Shown in pieces: positions 22,083-33,945 of a stretch of DNA of 64,000 bases (within the stretch, counting starts at the first letter, position 1; each line of letters starts with the position of its first letter). Source of the DNA: Yamagishiella unicocca (Eukaryota; Chlorophyta; Chlorophyceae; Chlamydomonadales; Volvocaceae); contig BDSL01000044.1 in NCBI GenBank assembly GCA_003116995.1, positions 1-64,000 on the forward strand. Direction: 5' to 3'. Below the pieces are notes generated by a model, which was not told the DNA's origin, did not search any database, and saw only the letters and a list, made by a program, of their open reading frames with translations. The translations under genes and the position numbers were made by a program.

Positions 22083-24615
22083 GCATTATCACCTCGGGTA
22101 TTACGCTCCTTAGTACACCTACGCAGCAATGTATCAAGCGACAAGGAAAATCCAACGGAAGTTCTGCACTACAGCCGCTTGTAGATAGTCTCTTGCCACC
22201 GCTAGCTGCTGGGCTAATGACCGGATGCTGCGTGGTGCGACGGCGCCTTCCGGTTCGTTGCCTACATGAAAAGGAAGGGAAGGGCCGGAGCGACCGCGCG
22301 CATGCTGCTGACTGGCTGCTGAAACCTTACACGCACATACAGCCGAGAAATAAACCCGCCCGCTGGGCGGCGCCGCGCCGCAAATAAACCCGACCACTGG
22401 CAGGGAAGAGCGAGGCGATCGCGGGCCGCCGCGCACAAAGAAATAAGCGCCGAACACGCGGCGCGGCCGGTAGATATATAGCGAGCGAGGCAAAAAAGAA
22501 GAAAGCTACTAAACCAAACGGGAGACGGACCGACCCGCCCGCCCCCTGCTGATGAGACAGGCCAAAAGGGGCCAAAACACGCACGGACGGACGGAAACAG
22601 ACACGCACCCCAAGCAACCCGCCGAGGCCGTCAAGCAACATCGATTGGCTAGCAAACGCAATCCAAAGGCCGGACCTACGCGCCGCCCCGGCCCGAACAG
22701 GGAAACCCGTGTACATACGCACGGCATTTCGTACATAACAGTAACCTAGCTTAGGGGCTATGATCTCGACGTTCCACCGCCTGCCCCTTACTAACCACAA
22801 TCATCTATTTTGGCCCTAACTACAGCCGAACGGACATACCAAGACAGATCTCATATCATCATCAACATCATCAGCCGAGGCGCAGCATGTATGCAGGTGC
22901 CGCCTTACCCGCTACTGCTGGCTAGACGGCAATCATGGACGGGAAGAATACCGCATCATTAACAGCATGTGTACACGACGCCATGTATATCCAATCGGCC
23001 CAGGAATGCCCGCCTGCAGTCGATCGCCGGCCGCCCACCCGCCAGTGAAGTCTCTATTAGGTGCGGCGGCGGGGTTCGTATTCTCTGCCTACAAAGCAAC
23101 GCCCGGATTCCGTTCAACTTCCACAAAGTACGTAAGCAGCACATCAGATTTCATACAGCGACATCATCGTAAGGCAACACACTTGGATTCCATAAAGCAA
23201 AACTAACGAACACACCAACCTACTACAGTGTCGATGGCCCCTAACTCTGCAGCTACGTTTACGCGGCTTAACTACATACGTACTTCCCGACCTAGCTCCG
23301 TCCGTGCTCCCGCAAGCCAAGCGACCATACACCACAGCAGACAACAATGGCGTTCGGTGTATACTCGTTGGCAAGCGACATATCCTCTATCTCGAAGATG
23401 CTGGCCACGCACGGTACGTCAAGCAGGTATAATATGCCCTTGTATCGATGTCCGCCAGGCACATATATATGAGAGGCTGCTACGAGGACTAATCGATACG
23501 TACCCAAGGAAAGGCCATCTACCGCCACAATGTATCCGCCGTAATAAGCCGGCGGGGGAACACGCACTACTCGACCCCAACGGACACCCGTGCAGATACT
23601 ACGGCCCGCCAAAATGTCAGTGCCCTGTCTACCCGCGGCTTTATCTTTAGTCGCCGCGAGTCGTTTGTAATTCCGAGCAACGAAACACGTCTCATCATGA
23701 ATGACCATAGCAACCAGCAGGGAGCTAGCGGACGGACTCAGCAACACTAATAGGATAAGTGGCGCCACCAAGCCACCGACACCTCCTGCTGGATGAGGAG
23801 CGAGGCGCGCGCCTGATGAACGAGCCACTCACCCTACATGCTTGGGGCTAGACATGGATATCAATCCTTGCTCACTGCTGCCGATCCCCGCTTCCTAGAA
23901 CGGATGTCCCTCGATCGGCGGCAGGTAGCGGCTATCACCTACTCGCTGCTGCTGACAGCCTGACGTACGTGCGTACCCAGCCAGCAGCAGTAGTAAAGCG
24001 TACCGAAAACTTAGCAAATCATCACTTTAGCAATAAGCAATTCGGAGACCCGCGAACACGAAAACGTCAGCCTCGAATGTACATACATACAGGCGGCATC
24101 CTGAACATCCGAGGCAAGCTACGTACTTTGTCGCCGACGTCAGCTTGTTCCAAGAAGGAACGAACGTCGTCGCGCATCTGACTTCGACGCGTATGTAGAT
24201 GCATCATCAGCTGCATGCCCGACGCAACGGACTCCATACCACCTAACATCCCCGCCTTGTGCTTGGCCGCACGCAAGCGAGCGAGGACACACAAACGTGA
24301 CGTGCGCCAATCAACCCAGCGCCATGTCAGCGAGCGAGCCACATGCACGCACATACATGCATTATAACTTTCGCGAGCGAAAAACTGCACCGCCTCGTTC
24401 ATAGTGTTCATAGATGGCTACGTAATATCAAGAAAGCGCTAGATAGTAGATGCCGTGCTGCTGCACCGACGCATGCGTTTGATTTGGCATCGTGCGTGAT
24501 GATGATCGATGATCCATACATGTTAGTTTCTTGAGCAGCCCAGCCAAAGCAAGGAACTTAATTCCCGACCAGCCAACGAACGGCCTGGATGGCCCTGCTG
24601 CCCGCCCACGACTAC
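22083..24615. other. Unassigned, downstream of the F-box gene
   Basis: No gene is recognisable. The GC-rich part at 22390-22700 resembles the dispersed repeats in composition. The longest frame, minus 23292-23828 (178 codons), has no family signature and overlaps a plus frame of similar length, so I do not call it. Confidence 0.4.
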
Positions 24616-24623
24616 GTATGTCG

Positions 24624-27600
24624 TCAACCAAATAAAGCCAGCGGCGGCGCCACGCTCCTGGGCACATCCCGCTTAGCCTGCTCCGAGAACCTGTAGCGCA
24701 GCACGCAGGATCGCGCCATGCTGAAGTAGACGCCGAAGTCGCCAGGCTGGTGCCTCGCGCGGACAGGCCACAGCAGGCGCCGCCGACGGCGGCTTACGTC
24801 ACCGCCGCCGCCCGGTTGCAGCTGCGCGCCTGCTGCTGGCAAAGCAGGCTGCTGCGCCCCATCATCGTCATCACCAGCAGCATCAGGCCCATCTGACCCA
24901 CCATCACCGGAGCTGCTGTCTCTGCCATGCTGAAATCCCGCGCTGTCTCCCTCCGTGTCGTTCGAGCCTCTGCTACTGCCGCTCCAGCCACCGTTGCTGC
25001 CGCCGCCAGTGTCATCGCTACCGCCACCATTACTACTGCCATCGGCGCTCTCCATTTGGACCCGCTTCCAGTCTCTCCTGTTGAAACTGTCCAATTGGTC
25101 ATCCCAGCTGCTCTCGCACGCCGCCACCAGGCTGTTCCCCGCCTGGTGCCACACCAGCGACTTGACGGCCGTGTTGCCGGTGGACAGCTCGTACAGCGGC
25201 CTGGCGTGGCCAGCGCGCAGGTCCCACGCCCAGATAGACTCGCCCTCGCCGCCTGCGCGCACACACATACGGCGCATCAACAAACAATGCGGGAGTAAAC
25301 TCGGCATGTGGATTGCAATTTGCGCAAAAGAAGCAAGCATCTTATATTAATCGTACCAGCAGGATAATGAAATTGGCGCCACAGCAACGAAAGGGGTTGC
25401 GTACACGATATGTGCCAGTATGCGCATATAGCATAATTGAAGGGCTACTAGAAGCTTACTTAAATTCAATTCCCTAATCTACAACTGGACAAATTTGGGA
25501 CTAATTTGTTATTAATTGGGACTATCTTAGGGCTGGTGATTTGCCTTTGTTCGGGTGCACGTCGGTCTCTGTCTCCTCCGTCTCCCTCGCTCAGTGTCAG
25601 GCGATGTGCCCAATGGTTCTCCCTTTTGGTCTGGAACCCACTGCTGTAACCATTACAACAATAAGTAAAATAGAAAAAATCCATAGGCTTACGGCAGTTT
25701 TCAATCCGAATCTTAGCTTCAATTTATTTGCAAGTAGGGCTCACCGACCCGTTGGCTTCAGTCGCTCGGCTGTTCGTTTAGCCTACAGTCAGCTGCACGT
25801 TTAGCATACAGTCAGCTGTACGTCGGACTTCGGGTCGAGACTGAAAACTGTGTAAATACTCACAGCCATTCCTTGCCTTGAAACGACACTTTTATAATGA
25901 TCAATACACCCACATGGGGTTGCAAATGGTATTGGGGCCTAGATAGCACGGGTTATATCAATTGATTAGGGGTGTTTCTATGACTTTTGGTTTCGGGCAA
26001 TCCTACTTCGTACAAATTGTGGCGTAGGAACCGTACAAGGCACTGTTTCTATGGGAGCGCGGAACCAGCCTGAAACCAAAGGATTCTTCGCGCTGTTGTT
26101 AAACCCGTTACCACTATTATAAAAAGGATTTGTAACAGAATCTTCTGACTGTGCCGCGGCGAGTATTGGTACTCTTGGCAAGCATGCCGCCGACTAACCA
26201 GGAGGCAATGGCCATGCTTTTGGCATTGCATCAATATACACTTCAGATGCTCTCGGTATTACTCTTCTGTATGGGCGGCTTCTCCTTAGTTACGCAGGCC
26301 GCCGTGATGGTGCGCACAGTGTTATCGGACGACGAGGATGAGGAGGAATGGCAGGTCAGCAGGTCAAGGGGCTTATTCCACTTCCCCGCCGCCGATACTA
26401 TCCTAAGAACCGAGCCAAGCGTATTCGGACAGAGCCCACAACAACATGCCTGGACATGGGATGACGTCCATGGTGTCCGATGACTCGCTAAGGCATCGCC
26501 AACTTAACAACTGCTTTTATATACACAGTATAAACCATTGCCAAGGATAACTTCAGACAACTGTGGCTAGAATGCGTTAACTTCGTTTTCCACGCTACGC
26601 CAAATGGCCAATGGAAAAGCCCGCGTTCGTCGATCAAAGGGAAGGTCCAGGGGTTCGAAGACACGCACTAATTGTGATGCTCCACTAGCTCCACCAGCTC
26701 CACATTACAAATTCCTACGCGTTCCTACTTTCCTACCCGGCCACCCTGGCCGTAGGAATGTAGGAACTTTTCCCACGCGACGGTGGGACGAGCATCTCCA
26801 TAGAAACGCGTAGAATGTGGTTTCGGCCGTAGGAAAGCCCATAGAAACACCCCTATTACGTAGAAGTAGATGATTTAATAATACTCCTTTGCATGGCATC
26901 GTTTGTCCTACGTATAATGTTTGATGTTGTATCACGCTCTGGACGGTGACAACGACCGGTTTCCCGCCAAAACTGCCTGCTGTTCGAAGTACACTACTGG
27001 CGTACGTCTCTGAAGCTGTAACTCTGCCGTTACAGACTGGAACTGTGAATCTGCCCCGGGCTGAACTGTTTCTGTGTCCTTTGGATGGAGTACGGGCTCT
27101 AACGGTCTGTCGTTATCCACTGAGCCGGCTGTCGTACAGCTGCAGCACTGTCAGTGTTCTTTAAGCACTTGCTGTTTCTCTAAACGGTAGTTCTGACTGG
27201 CCCCCCAAATTGGACTTTAGTCTTCAAAATTTGATGTCTACGTCCTGAACGTTAGTATGACGTTTCAGTATTATTATAGCCAAACGAAATCGCTGCGGGC
27301 GGGATAGGGCTGCTGCTAGCTAGTTGGCACCCTTCGTTCCTATACTGCACTGCACCCCAGCCAATTGAACGGCTCTCCTTTTTCAGTGCATCTTTACAAC
27401 GAAGTGCACATGATCCCTGGCGGTGCGGCAGCAGCCAACCCACACTTACATGCTCTATCTCCAGGTCTACCAGCCATGACATTAATATTCCTCGGCTGCA
27501 AAAGCATCATAACCCTGCAAGGCACACCACCGTGCGTGCCACCCCGCCCTCGCCCTTTCCATACCAACCTGCAAAACACACCATCCCGGCACCCAGCTGT

Positions 27601-30600
27601 CCACCACTGCCGCTCCCGATGCCGATGGTGCCGCCGCCGCTCCCACCAATGTTGCCCCTCGCTTGGCCGCCACCGCCGCTGCTGGCCGTCGCCAGCACCA
27701 CGGTGTTGAGCAGATCCGTCGCTCCGGTCGTGAGCGTCACCGCCGCCGCACCGCCCCGCATGCGCACGTCCCACACCTTGACGTCGCCCGCGCGCGAGGA
27801 CGTCGCAAAGAGGCTCGGCTGCCGCCAGGCGGGCGGCGGAGGCGCAATCTCCGTAATGTCGTACAGGTGCCCGAACAGGCGCTGCTTGACTCGCTGCGTC
27901 TCCAGGTCGTACGTCACCACGATGTTGCCGCCCAGCGCCGCCACCAGCGTCGGCGCCACCGACGTCGCCTCGTCCAGCAGCAGGCAGGTTGACTGGATCA
28001 CATCCCTACGGTACTCCCCGGCCAGAGCGGCAAGAAGGCTGGACGCGGAGGGGTCTCCCCGGGACGACGGCAACGGCAACACGGTCATGCATTGCGGGCG
28101 CACGCCTCGTGTGACCTCAAGATTCACCGGATCCGGATCGTCACTACTATCAAGGGATCCAATGCTGCCTGTGAACGCCGCACTGCGAGAGCTGCCGCCT
28201 CCGCCTCCGTCTTCCGTATCCATATCCGTGTCGTTCGAATCGTCATAGTCGTCGTGTGTGCATCCGCGGATTCGTGTCGTGGTCCTAGCCGCTGCCTGCG
28301 GCGATATGTCCGCAATGTCCCATACCAGGAGAGCGCCGCTGCCTGCAGTACGTGGAATGAAGGTACAGATAGCAGGCAGATAACGATATTTTAGGATGTA
28401 GTACGAGCGAGCGAGCGAGTTCGCGTCAAGCTTGTACGCATCAGCACGGGATGACGACCGTGTGGCTTAGGGAAGCAAGTAAATAAACTCGCACATGGCT
28501 AGCTAACAGCCAAGCAACAAGTAAGCCTGCTGCTCTCTACCTATTTCGTCTAGCGGTAGCTATGTTTACGAAGGTATGGTAAGCACGCACAGCAGACGTC
28601 GGCAGCGTGTTTCCTTTAATGACACATACGTCGGTCAGTCGGTGGGAGCATACGTAAGATAACTGCTAAAAATATGATGTGGCCGCTATTCGCTTCTGTG
28701 TTCTCAGGGGTAAAGGGTTTTTCGTCTCTTCTGCATCGGTCGGCGTAATGTTCAGCGATATGTGTTTGCTTGCGTGGAGGGCAGCCAGCATCATCGAGCG
28801 AGGAAGACAAGTTCCTAAGTAGCTACGTAGATAGGTTGAGATCAGGAGCGAGGTCGCAGGACGGACGGAGGTAGGGACGGAGGTAGGGATGGAGGTGACA
28901 GTTGGACCAACTAATGGAAGGTAGGTGCGTCCCAACTTATAACCAATTTCGACGTTTGTAAAGCCCGTGCGCATCCGTTTCAGATAGTGCAATTTTGCCT
29001 GCTGGCGTTGGCATAACAAAGTATTTAAAGAAAAACGCTTATGCTCAAAACGAAAAAGCAAGTGTTGGTCATACGTGCCTGCCGTGTAGCAAACATACGA
29101 GTTTACAACACACAACTGCGCAAACTGCTACAGCTAGCGAGATTGTGTTTATCATTAAACCTTACAGCTCCGCTAGCTCGGCTAGAGCCAGCAAACGGGT
29201 CCATTTCTCGTGCCAATTATTTTCCCTTTCCAATGCATGGCATGTTGCGATTGCCCCATCACATATTTTCCTGCTGTCGTCAAATTACACTCGATGTGTA
29301 TGCCTGTCTCTTGCCTTCCTTATTTAATCTTGCCTTCTTAATTTCTCCTACAACCCTACAACTCCAATACCTTACTTAACATTTTAGTTGCATCGATCTG
29401 CAGGATTGCTTATCTTCCTGCTGCTTGTCGTGCACACGCACCTCTCCTCCCTGTGCTGAGTCCTCTATTTACCGCCCGCCTCAAAACCCCTTTATTTAAC
29501 GGTTGGATTGGACACGTGAAATTAATAGGCTCCATCGCCGCCGGCGGCACGCCACGAAGAACGAACAGCTACGAACGAGCGCATCAACGAACGCACCCTT
29601 GACGATGCTATCTTAGATAGCTGACAACAAAAACCGCATGGCGCACGGCCCATACATACATAAATACGCACCCTGCCTGCTAGCTGTATGTCAAGTGCAA
29701 CCAAGCAAGCAGCCCCCCCCCCGCCCGCCCTTACCCTTGACGCTGACGACCCGCGTTCCGATGACGTGCAGCCCCGCGTGGCGGCTGTACAGCCCCTCGA
29801 CCTCGCTGCACAGGGTGTACTGCAGCGACATGCCGTTGGGCTCGCCGCGGTTGCAGCCGGCGAGAGGGGTGGCGGCAGGGACGGGCGCGCGGAAGGCCTT
29901 GATGCGCCTGCACGCATTGAATCACACGGTGGGATTATGAATAGGGACCGAAAAAAGATATATGGGTACGTTTAGGTACGTACAAGCACATGACGAGTAT
30001 CGCGGTTTTATAAAGAAATTGTGATTAATCTGCTGTATCAGTTCAGGCGCAGCTCATACTAGTCGTGTTTGGTCCTGGCAACACAATCGGCCTGCTTCTG
30101 ATATTAGGTACGTAGGACACGACACCGCGCACGCCCTCACAGTCGACTGCGGTTATTGATTTCTGCTGGGCCCGCCTGCGAGGTTTCATGCAGCTTGATG
30201 TGCTGGGGGCCGGGTTTGGGTGCTGTCAAGCGAGGCCACCCAGCCACCCGTTCCTTGGTTGGTGGGCGCTTGGTTGCGATGTGCGGGCTGAACCCTGCGG
30301 CGGGTTGCTGCGTGCCCAGCAGGGGCGGGGGCTAAGCGGTTGGCTCCTGCCTGGCGCTTTTCGTGGCTGGCTGGGTCGCCTGTTCGGCTGCCTGGTGCCT
30401 TCTGAGCCCAGGCCTGTCTCTGGTAATCCTCCAGTGCGGTGTGCCCTGCCTACATATTTGTATGCTTCTGTAGTCTGCGACCGTGTTGGGGGGCGTGCCC
30501 AAGCGCCATCTGCCCGGTTTTGCGGTTTCTCTGCTGTCCCCATGGCCTTGCTTGGTTTGTTGGGACTGCCGTTGTGCTGAACGACTAGCTAGCCGGCCTG

Positions 30601-33600
30601 TGGAGCGTGTGGAGCGTTTTCCGCGTGCGGATGTGTACGTGCGTGGTGGCCTAGGCTGCTGAGGGATTGGGCCCTAGCCCGTCGGTCCGAGATGTCTGGT
30701 CCCAACGTTTCCCGCGCCGTGGGCCTTGGGGTGCCTGGGCTAGTTAAACTTATTTGTCGAGGCCCGCAGGCCCCTCCATTACTTTGGGGCGAGGAGCGAG
30801 GGTTGCCTAACTTCCTCTCGCCTGTGCCTTCACACATTTTGGGGCGCACGTCTGCTGCTGGCAGCTCGTGCTGGCTTCATCCTCGTACAGTGAGTTCCCG
30901 GCTGTTGTATCACGCCTGTGTGGCGCGGTGCAGAGTTATGCCTGTGTGGCGTGACGGTCACTCCTGTGTGGAGTGCAACGGATGCTTCGGCAACCGGGCG
31001 CACTGACTGTGTGTCAGTGTGGTAGCTTCGGCTACTGCTGGTAGTGGACCTGTGTGGTCCCACTGATGTTTCATCGGTTGGAGGTTCGTTACGTATGGCT
31101 ATGTCGAGGCCTGGAGGACGTCGAACTGTGTGTACGACGTCGAGCGCTCGCTGTGTCAAGACGGCTCGCTCTTTCTCTAACCGGTAGTTCTCACTACCAC
31201 CAAATCTGGACTTTGGCTGGTATACATCAACTGGTATCGAGACCAGGCCTCGCTGGGCCCCTATTATTTCTTGTCCTAAGATTGATTGCCAGGGCTCGCG
31301 GACACTGCTGTTACTTTCTGTTAATATGAAGATACCTACCGTGCCGACACATAGATGGGCATAAACAACGCAGGAAATTATAACCCTGCGCACTCGCTCG
31401 CTCACCTGCCGTCATCTGCCGCAGCCCATACCAAGCCGTTAGTGATGTCTGAGCAGACACGGGCGACGCGGCCGAAAAATCCGTGGCTGTCGTACCGAGA
31501 GTGGTTGTCGTACTGCAGTGAGCCTGCTCCGCTGCCGAGAACCAGCGCAGACAGCCCCGCATCGCGAAGCTTCCAGCCACGGGCGTAGGCCACCGAGACC
31601 AGGTCGCCGTCGCAGTGCAAGCGGCCCGAGGGCACGTCGCGAAGTTCCTGGACATCGCACATGGCGTTGGAGAGGCAGCAGCTGCTGACGAGTGGAGCAG
31701 CGGCGGCAGAGGCGGCAGCGGAGGCAGAGGCGGAGGCGGTGGCGGCGGTGACTGCCGTGCCGGAGGTGGCGGTGATGGCGGTGGCGGCGGTGGCGGCTCG
31801 TATTGCTGATGCTGTTGGCGCGCGGGGGTTGGCAACCGTGTTCCCTGTTAACATCGGCACCGCCTTGGCCGCCTTGAAGCATGCCAGCGGTGTGCTGAGA
31901 GGTTGTGAAGGCGGCCTGCACGCACGGGCAGCAGCCGCAGGTCATTACACACGGTAGTTGGTGGGAGCATCGCAAAGGAGGCATGCATGCGTGTTCGGCC
32001 GTCCGGCCGTCCGGTGAAAGGAAGGAAGGCTCAGCTGGGGCCGTACGCATTAAGAGAAAACCTCAGTCGGTTGGGATGGAAACCGAATCCGGGTGATTTC
32101 GGACGACATTATTTGGATAGCAGGTGTACGGCGCGTAATAAATGCCAAGATCGATGCCATCACCGCAGACGCGCGCGCACGCACATGACATCTTGCACGT
32201 GCGAGCGACACATACATACATCAGCTCAACCCACGGACATACATGCGACATGGGATTGATCTACAAACAATTTGTAGCGAGCGGGTTGTCATTTGGTGGC
32301 TCGGCGTTCGGCGGTCCCTCTGTATCGTGCTTATCATCCGTATGTATGTGCGGGATAGTGCACAAGTAAGGCGCTGACAAATCCTATGCCGAAGAAATAA
32401 ATAACCAGGGAAGCCGCGCAGGTACCTGATTACGTCTAGGATACTGTCTGATTGTTATGAGGGGCCCCCTGGGCTCTGGCTGTCGCTGTGCTTTCTTGCT
32501 AATAACCTTGCTAATCTTGCTAATCTTGCTAATGAAGCAATCAATGTGCACGCATGTATCCCGCGTTATCCACATGGCCCCAATTACCCTTGATTGCACG
32601 TATGCATGGTCACAAAACGACAGGTATGGCCTTGCCGCTAATAACCTTTGACGTACGCACGCAACTCCTTCATTACCGTGAGGCACCGTGAGGCAACGTG
32701 AGGCACGGTGAGGCACGGTGAGGCACGGTGAGGCACGAATGCGCACAATCAACGCATGTTCTAATGCGCACATGCGCACGTGGGCGTCATCTTATTTCCA
32801 TAGATAGCTTCCCACAGCTCAGCTATTACGTATTAAATCATAAAATGCTCCGCATGCAAGTACCTTCGGTAGTTCATTAGTACACGTGAAGGTGAAGTAT
32901 CTGCCTATCTGTGCCTACATGTATGTCGCACGCAATTCCTGCTGTTACATGTGGTCATCTGGTCTCAGCTTCCGCTCGCTGATTATAATCCAAACTTTGG
33001 AAGAAAGAACATGGATACCGGGATACCGGTACATAGCAGCGTTGCTGACGTACCTAGCTAGCACCGCGACATAGACGTACCGCTCATTGCATACCGTACT
33101 GCTCACCGCTTCGGCTGCTGCTCCGTGCCAGGGATTGACGACTTGAAGTCCTCTATCGACCGACCTCCGGGAACACGCAGGAGCGCAAACAGCTGCGCCA
33201 TCTCCGGCATGGCTGCCCTCATGCGACGGTTGTACGACTCTGCCGCCAGGTCCTGGCCACACACGGGGCTGCCGTCCAGCGGGAAGTGGACGCAGAACTC
33301 CGACTCCACGGAGCCGTCAGAGAAGTCGTCTTGCAGGTGCACGAGGGCCGCCAGGTAACACCGGAATGGCGCCGACAGCTCGAAGAAGCGGTTCAGGCGG
33401 TGCACCAGGTTGAGCTGCCGGCAGGCAGCGGCTGCACCTGCAGCGCTTCTGCCGTCCAGTAATGATACTATGGCTTGAAGTATGCCGTTGGGGAGGCTCA
33501 TCAAGCTAGTTCCCCACGGCGCTGCCGCGGAGGCGGCTTCGAACTGGTGTGACGGGGTGACATCATCGGCTCCATTTAACATGATGCCGTGGACTACAGC

Positions 33601-33945
33601 CGCCAATTGTGCTAAAGGAGATGTATCATTCAATGTTGTCTTTGGGACCCTATTGCGTCCATCCTCATCTTCGCTGTTTCCGCTGCTGTCGTCATCATCC
33701 TGTGGTACTTTTGCCGCCGCCAGCCGCTCCACTGATTTAGCCGTGAGCAAGATATTATTTATCTGCTGCCTGGCTGTTTCATCAACACCGATTGCGTGTG
33801 CCAACGCGTTGTAAACTGACGCGGCGGCAATCGCCGCGACAAAACGCAGATAACATAGCGCGCCTAACGACTTGCACCCCTCTTCAGTCGTGTTGAAAAA
33901 CGCGTCTGCCAAATGTTCAGGTTCACCGGAAGCCCAATGCGACAT
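24624..33945 (-). CDS. F-box / WD40-repeat protein, five exons, 897 aa
   Basis: Exons on the minus strand are 33945-33107, 31684-31406, 29907-29735, 28342-27569 and 25252-24624. All four junctions are GT-AG and phase-consistent, and the total of 2,694 nt gives 897 codons plus stop. Residues ~150-182 (SLPNGILQAIVSLLDGRSAA) fit an F-box, which binds Skp1 in SCF ubiquitin ligases. WD40-like blades follow: RRIKAF, GALLVWDI, SRAGDVKVWDV, GEGESIWAWDLRAG. Acidic Ser/Gly-rich inserts occur at ~82-97 and in exon 5. The introns are large and full of repeats and transposons. Substrate recognition by the WD40 part is known for the family; the actual target is unknown. Confidence 0.8.
25534..25668 (+). 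mobile_element. LINE 3' tail in intron 4 of the F-box gene
   Basis: ggtgatttgcctttgttcgg, gtgtcaggcgatgtgcccaa, ggttctcccttttggtctgg and ctgtaaccattacaacaata match the family terminus with some changes, so it is older than the 18-kb copy. It is antisense to the host gene. Confidence 0.75.
25968..26852 (+). mobile_element. Small TIR transposon with one ORF (intron 4)
   Basis: AGGGGTGTTTCTATG at 25968-25982 is matched by its reverse complement at 26838-26852. The flanks are ATT on both sides; TA with 14-bp repeats is equally possible. The word tttcta-tggg recurs near the right end. The inner frame (about 26184-26483) starts MPPTNQEAMAMLLALHQYTL and contains an acidic DDEDEEE patch; a later stretch reads QLWLECVNFVFHATPNGQW. 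A three-base duplication and GGGGTGTTT-type ends suggest PIF/Harbinger, but no DDE transposase was found, so it is probably non-autonomous. Confidence 0.6.
26925..27240 (+). repeat. Hairpin-rich repeat, copy 1 (intron 4)
   Basis: It starts at gttgtatcacgctctgg and ends at tttctctaaacggtagttct...ttggactttag, matching copy 2 at 30903-31230 at both ends while the middle differs. Local stem-loops include CTGTAAC-tctgcc-GTTACAG (27016-27035), TAACG-gtctgt-CGTTA and GCTGT-cgt-ACAGC. No protein frame is evident. Confidence 0.5.
30188..30580 (+). repeat. Dispersed repeat B-like copy (intron 2)
   Basis: The plus-strand frame (MQLDVLGAGFGCC..., VVCDRVGGRAQAPSARFCG) resembles the minus-strand peptides of the repeats at 18.5 and 61.7 kb (VCDRVGG...). 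It is therefore the same family in opposite orientation. It lies inside intron 2 of the F-box gene. Confidence 0.4.
30903..31230 (+). repeat. Hairpin-array repeat with constant TGTGT loops, copy 2 (intron 2)
   Basis: Within 155 bp, five stem-loops share the loop TGTGT but have different stems: CGCC/GGCG (30913), TTATGCC/GGCGTGA (30936), CACTCC/GGAGTG (30959), CACTGAC/GTCAGTG (31001) and AGTGGACC/GGTC-C-CACT (31043). GTAGC-ttcg-GCTAC (31022), GATG-ttt-CATC (31065) and ACGTCG/CGACGT (31118) follow the same style. The ends match copy 1 (gttgtatcacgc... and tttctctaaccggtagttct). It may be a structured RNA or a structured transposable element. Confidence 0.65.
32490..32745. repeat. Two short tandem repeats in intron 1 of the F-box gene
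   Basis: The nine-base unit CTTGCTAAT occurs four times around 32494-32534. The ten-base unit GTGAGGCACG, with small variants, occurs about six times around 32680-32740. Confidence 0.85.

Noticed and set aside
23292..23828. 178-codon minus ORF
   Set aside because: No family motif, and a plus-strand frame of similar length overlaps it.
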